This document shows positions 62,190-64,000 of a DNA stretch of 64,000 nt, piece by piece. Numbering within the stretch: the first letter of the stretch is position 1; each line of letters starts with the position of its first letter. Under the pieces are notes generated by a model. It was not told the DNA's origin. It did no database searches and saw only the letters and a program-made list of their open reading frames with translations. A program made the position numbers and the translations under genes. The DNA is from Microbacterium sp. Its GTDB lineage: Bacteria > Actinomycetota > Actinomycetes > Actinomycetales > Microbacteriaceae. The DNA lies in contig NZ_JAPSLI010000004.1 in NCBI RefSeq assembly GCF_031180975.1, positions 62,001-126,000 on the forward strand. The letters are read 5' to 3'.

Positions 62190-62660
62190 GTGGCCGACGG
62201 AGAACTGCTCGCGGGCTCGCCCGCACCCGACTTCGCCCTCACCGACGCGACGGGGCGCACCGTGCGACTCGGCGACTTCGCCGGGCGCCGGCTCATCCTC
62301 TACTTCTACCCCGCCGCTTTCACCCCGGGGTGCACCACGGAGGCGTGCGACTTCCGCGACAACCTCGCCTCGCTGCGCGGTGCCGGGTACGAGGTCGTCG
62401 GGGTCTCCGGCGACGACCTCGACACGCTCGCGCGCTTCGCCGAGGAGGACCGCCTGGACTTCCCCCTGCTGTCCGACCCGGGCCACCAGGTCGCGAAGAC
62501 GTACGGCGCGTGGGGCGAGAAGCAGATCGAGGGCCGCACGGTCACCGGTGTGCTGCGCTCGACCTTCGTCATCGACGCCGACGGGCGCATCGAGCACGCC
62601 GAGTACCGGGTCGATCCGAACGGGCACGTCGCGGCCCTGCGCGAGAAGCTCGCCGCCTGA
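62190..62660 (+). CDS. bcp: Peroxiredoxin, BCP/thiol peroxidase type
   Basis: Reduces H2O2 and organic peroxides using thioredoxin. The 156-residue protein has FTPGCTTEACDF with peroxidatic Cys48 and resolving Cys53 five residues on (BCP-type), and the GVLRSTFVIDADGRI arginine strand. The GTG 62190 gives the family N-terminus. Paired IclR-type sites upstream link it to the uricase pathway, whose by-product is H2O2. Confidence 0.93.
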   Translation: MADGELLAGSPAPDFALTDATGRTVRLGDFAGRRLILYFYPAAFTPGCTTEACDFRDNLASLRGAGYEVVGVSGDDLDTLARFAEEDRLDFPLLSDPGHQVAKTYGAWGEKQIEGRTVTGVLRSTFVIDADGRIEHAEYRVDPNGHVAALREKLAA

Positions 62661-62734
62661 GGCGGCCGCTGCCCCTGGCGCGGACCGGGATCCACCCCGG
62701 CATCCGCGTCAGGGAGAGGCGTCAGGAGCAGGCG

Positions 62735-64000
62735 TCACGCGCTGAGCTGCAGCGTCTCCGCCGTTCGCCGCATGGAGTCCTCCGCCTTCGCGGCATCCTC
62801 GTTCAGCTTCTCGCCGTACGTCGGGATGAGCTCGCGCAAGGTCGGCTCCCAACTCGCGTAGCGGTCCGGGAAGCAGCGACGCAGCAGGTCGAGCATGATC
62901 GGCACGGCTGTGGAGGCACCCGGCGAGGCGCCGAGCAGACCCGCGATCGTGCCGTCCTGCGCGGCGACCACCTCAGTGCCGAACTGCAGGATGCCGCCCT
63001 TCTCGGGGTCCTTCTTCATCACCTGTGCGCGCTGACCGGCCTGGATGAGCTCCCAGTCCTCGTCCTTCGCCGTGGGCATGAACACCCGAAGGCTGTCGAC
63101 CTTCTTGCGGTGGTTCTTCAGCAGCTCCCCCACCAGGTAGGTGATGAGGTCGGGGTTCGCGATCGCGACACGCAGCATCGGCCACAGGTTGTGGGTGCGG
63201 ACCTGGGTGACCAGGTCGAGCAGGGAGCCGTGCTTCAGGAACTTCGGACTGAACGTGGCGAACGGCCCGAACAGCAGCGAGGACTCCCCGTCCACGACGC
63301 GGGCGTCGAGGTGCGGCACCGACATGGGCGGCGCGCCGACGGACGCCTGCGAATACACCTTCGCCTTGTGCTGCGCGACGATGTTCGGGTTGGTGGTCTT
63401 CAGGAACTGGCCGCCGATCGGGAAGACGCCGTACCCCTTTATCTCGGGGATGCCGGAGCCCTGCAGCATCTTGAGCGCCCAGCCACCGGCACCGACGAAC
63501 ACGAACCGCGCCTTGATCTCGCCCGGGGTGCCACCGATGCGGTTGCGGTACTTGACCAGCCAGGTGCCGTCCTTCTGCTTCTTCAGGCGACGCACCTCGT
63601 GGTCGGTGCGCACCTGCACCCCCTGGTCGGCGAGGTGGTCGAACAGCTGGTGCGTGAGGGCGCCGAAGTCGACGTCGGTGCCGGCGGGCACCCGAGTCGC
63701 GGCGAACGGCTCGCCCTTGCGGCGCTTCTGCATGAGCAGCGGCGCCCACTTGTTGATGACCCGGGAGTCCTCGCTGTACTCGATGCCCTCGAACAGCGGC
63801 TGGTCCTTGAGGATCTCGTAGCGGGCCTTGAGGTAGGCGACGTCCTTCTCGCCGCGCACGAAGGTCATGTGCGGGGTGGAGTTGATGAACGTGGAGGGGG
63901 CGTCGAGGACGCCGCGCTCTACGAGCGACGACCAGAACTGCCGGCTCTGCTGGAACTGCTCGTTGATCGACACGGCCTTCGCTGGGTCGAGCGAGCCGTC
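62735..64000 (-). CDS. mqo: Malate:quinone oxidoreductase, 5' end cut by window
   Basis: FAD-dependent membrane-associated enzyme oxidising malate to oxaloacetate. The visible 421 residues start DGSLDPAKAVSINEQFQQSRQFW and lack the N-terminal FAD-binding segment of about 60-70 residues beyond base 64000. KWAPLLMQKRRKGEPFAATRVP, GAGGWALKMLQGSGIPE, LFGPFATFSPKFLKHGS and ASPGASTAVPIMLDLL match Mqo. It can use malate formed by malate synthase, as an alternative to malic enzyme. Confidence 0.95.
   Translation of the reverse strand, partial: DGSLDPAKAVSINEQFQQSRQFWSSLVERGVLDAPSTFINSTPHMTFVRGEKDVAYLKARYEILKDQPLFEGIEYSEDSRVINKWAPLLMQKRRKGEPFAATRVPAGTDVDFGALTHQLFDHLADQGVQVRTDHEVRRLKKQKDGTWLVKYRNRIGGTPGEIKARFVFVGAGGWALKMLQGSGIPEIKGYGVFPIGGQFLKTTNPNIVAQHKAKVYSQASVGAPPMSVPHLDARVVDGESSLLFGPFATFSPKFLKHGSLLDLVTQVRTHNLWPMLRVAIANPDLITYLVGELLKNHRKKVDSLRVFMPTAKDEDWELIQAGQRAQVMKKDPEKGGILQFGTEVVAAQDGTIAGLLGASPGASTAVPIMLDLLRRCFPDRYASWEPTLRELIPTYGEKLNEDAAKAEDSMRRTAETLQLSA

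Overview
The window is high-GC DNA with dense, short-spaced genes, many GTG and some TTG starts, frequent 4-nt stop/start overlaps and mostly G/C third positions. The gene set (GlnR-type regulator, Tad genes with a DUF4244 pilin, Rv3654c-like TadE protein, topoisomerase I with a lysine/alanine-rich tail, homodimeric AceE, Mqo, thiol peroxidase) points to an actinobacterium. Sequence style and intergenic repeats suggest Microbacteriaceae, most likely Microbacterium; that genus call is inference.

Layout. 1-4.5 kb: end of an NmrA-like gene, phosphoglycerate mutase, a methyltransferase, and a YgfZ/nitrobindin-like/small-membrane-protein group. 4.5-12.7 kb: a phosphorus block with a GlnR-like regulator, polyphosphate kinase, a Nudix/histidine-phosphatase protein and pstSCAB behind a clear PHO box. 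12.7-16.1 kb: an accessory-looking stretch with an AbiEi/DUF559-like gene between related inverted repeats, a class IV aminotransferase, a candidate structured RNA, and a tRNA-Lys with an abnormal T arm abutting an HNH nuclease gene. 16.1-21.7 kb: YigZ, a two-component system with a PepSY-like membrane protein, DUF1697, nicotinamidase, a VOC protein and tRNA-Thr. 21.7-31.3 kb: a replication operon (topA-tmk-holB-peptidase) followed by a compact Tad pilus locus. 31.3-42.5 kb: acetyl-CoA synthetase, RidA/DUF4177, PBP1 and phosphoesterase, tRNA-Pro, a HAD hydrolase, a lactate-oxidase-type enzyme with its FadR/LldR-type regulator, thymidine kinase and a tandem-repeat island. 42.5-62.7 kb: a purine/ureide and glyoxylate catabolic cluster. 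62.7 kb to the end: malate:quinone oxidoreductase, cut by the window edge.

The catabolic cluster is the main point of interest. Purine permease, uricase, hydroxyisourate hydrolase and OHCU decarboxylase take purines to allantoin. Allantoinase and ureidoglycine aminohydrolase act in the ureide steps. Glyoxylate can then be used in two ways: by Gcl, hydroxypyruvate isomerase, tartronate semialdehyde reductase and glycerate kinase, giving phosphoglycerate; or by malate synthase, malic enzyme and pyruvate dehydrogenase E1, which regenerate the acetyl-CoA acceptor and so could form a glyoxylate-oxidising dicarboxylic acid cycle. An IclR regulator sits in the middle. Four promoter regions of the cluster (hyi operon, maeB/iclR, uraD/SDR, thiol peroxidase) carry paired degenerate 15-bp palindromes whose starts are exactly 21 bp apart. 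I infer one IclR regulon that also includes a peroxidase, plausibly against uricase-made H2O2.
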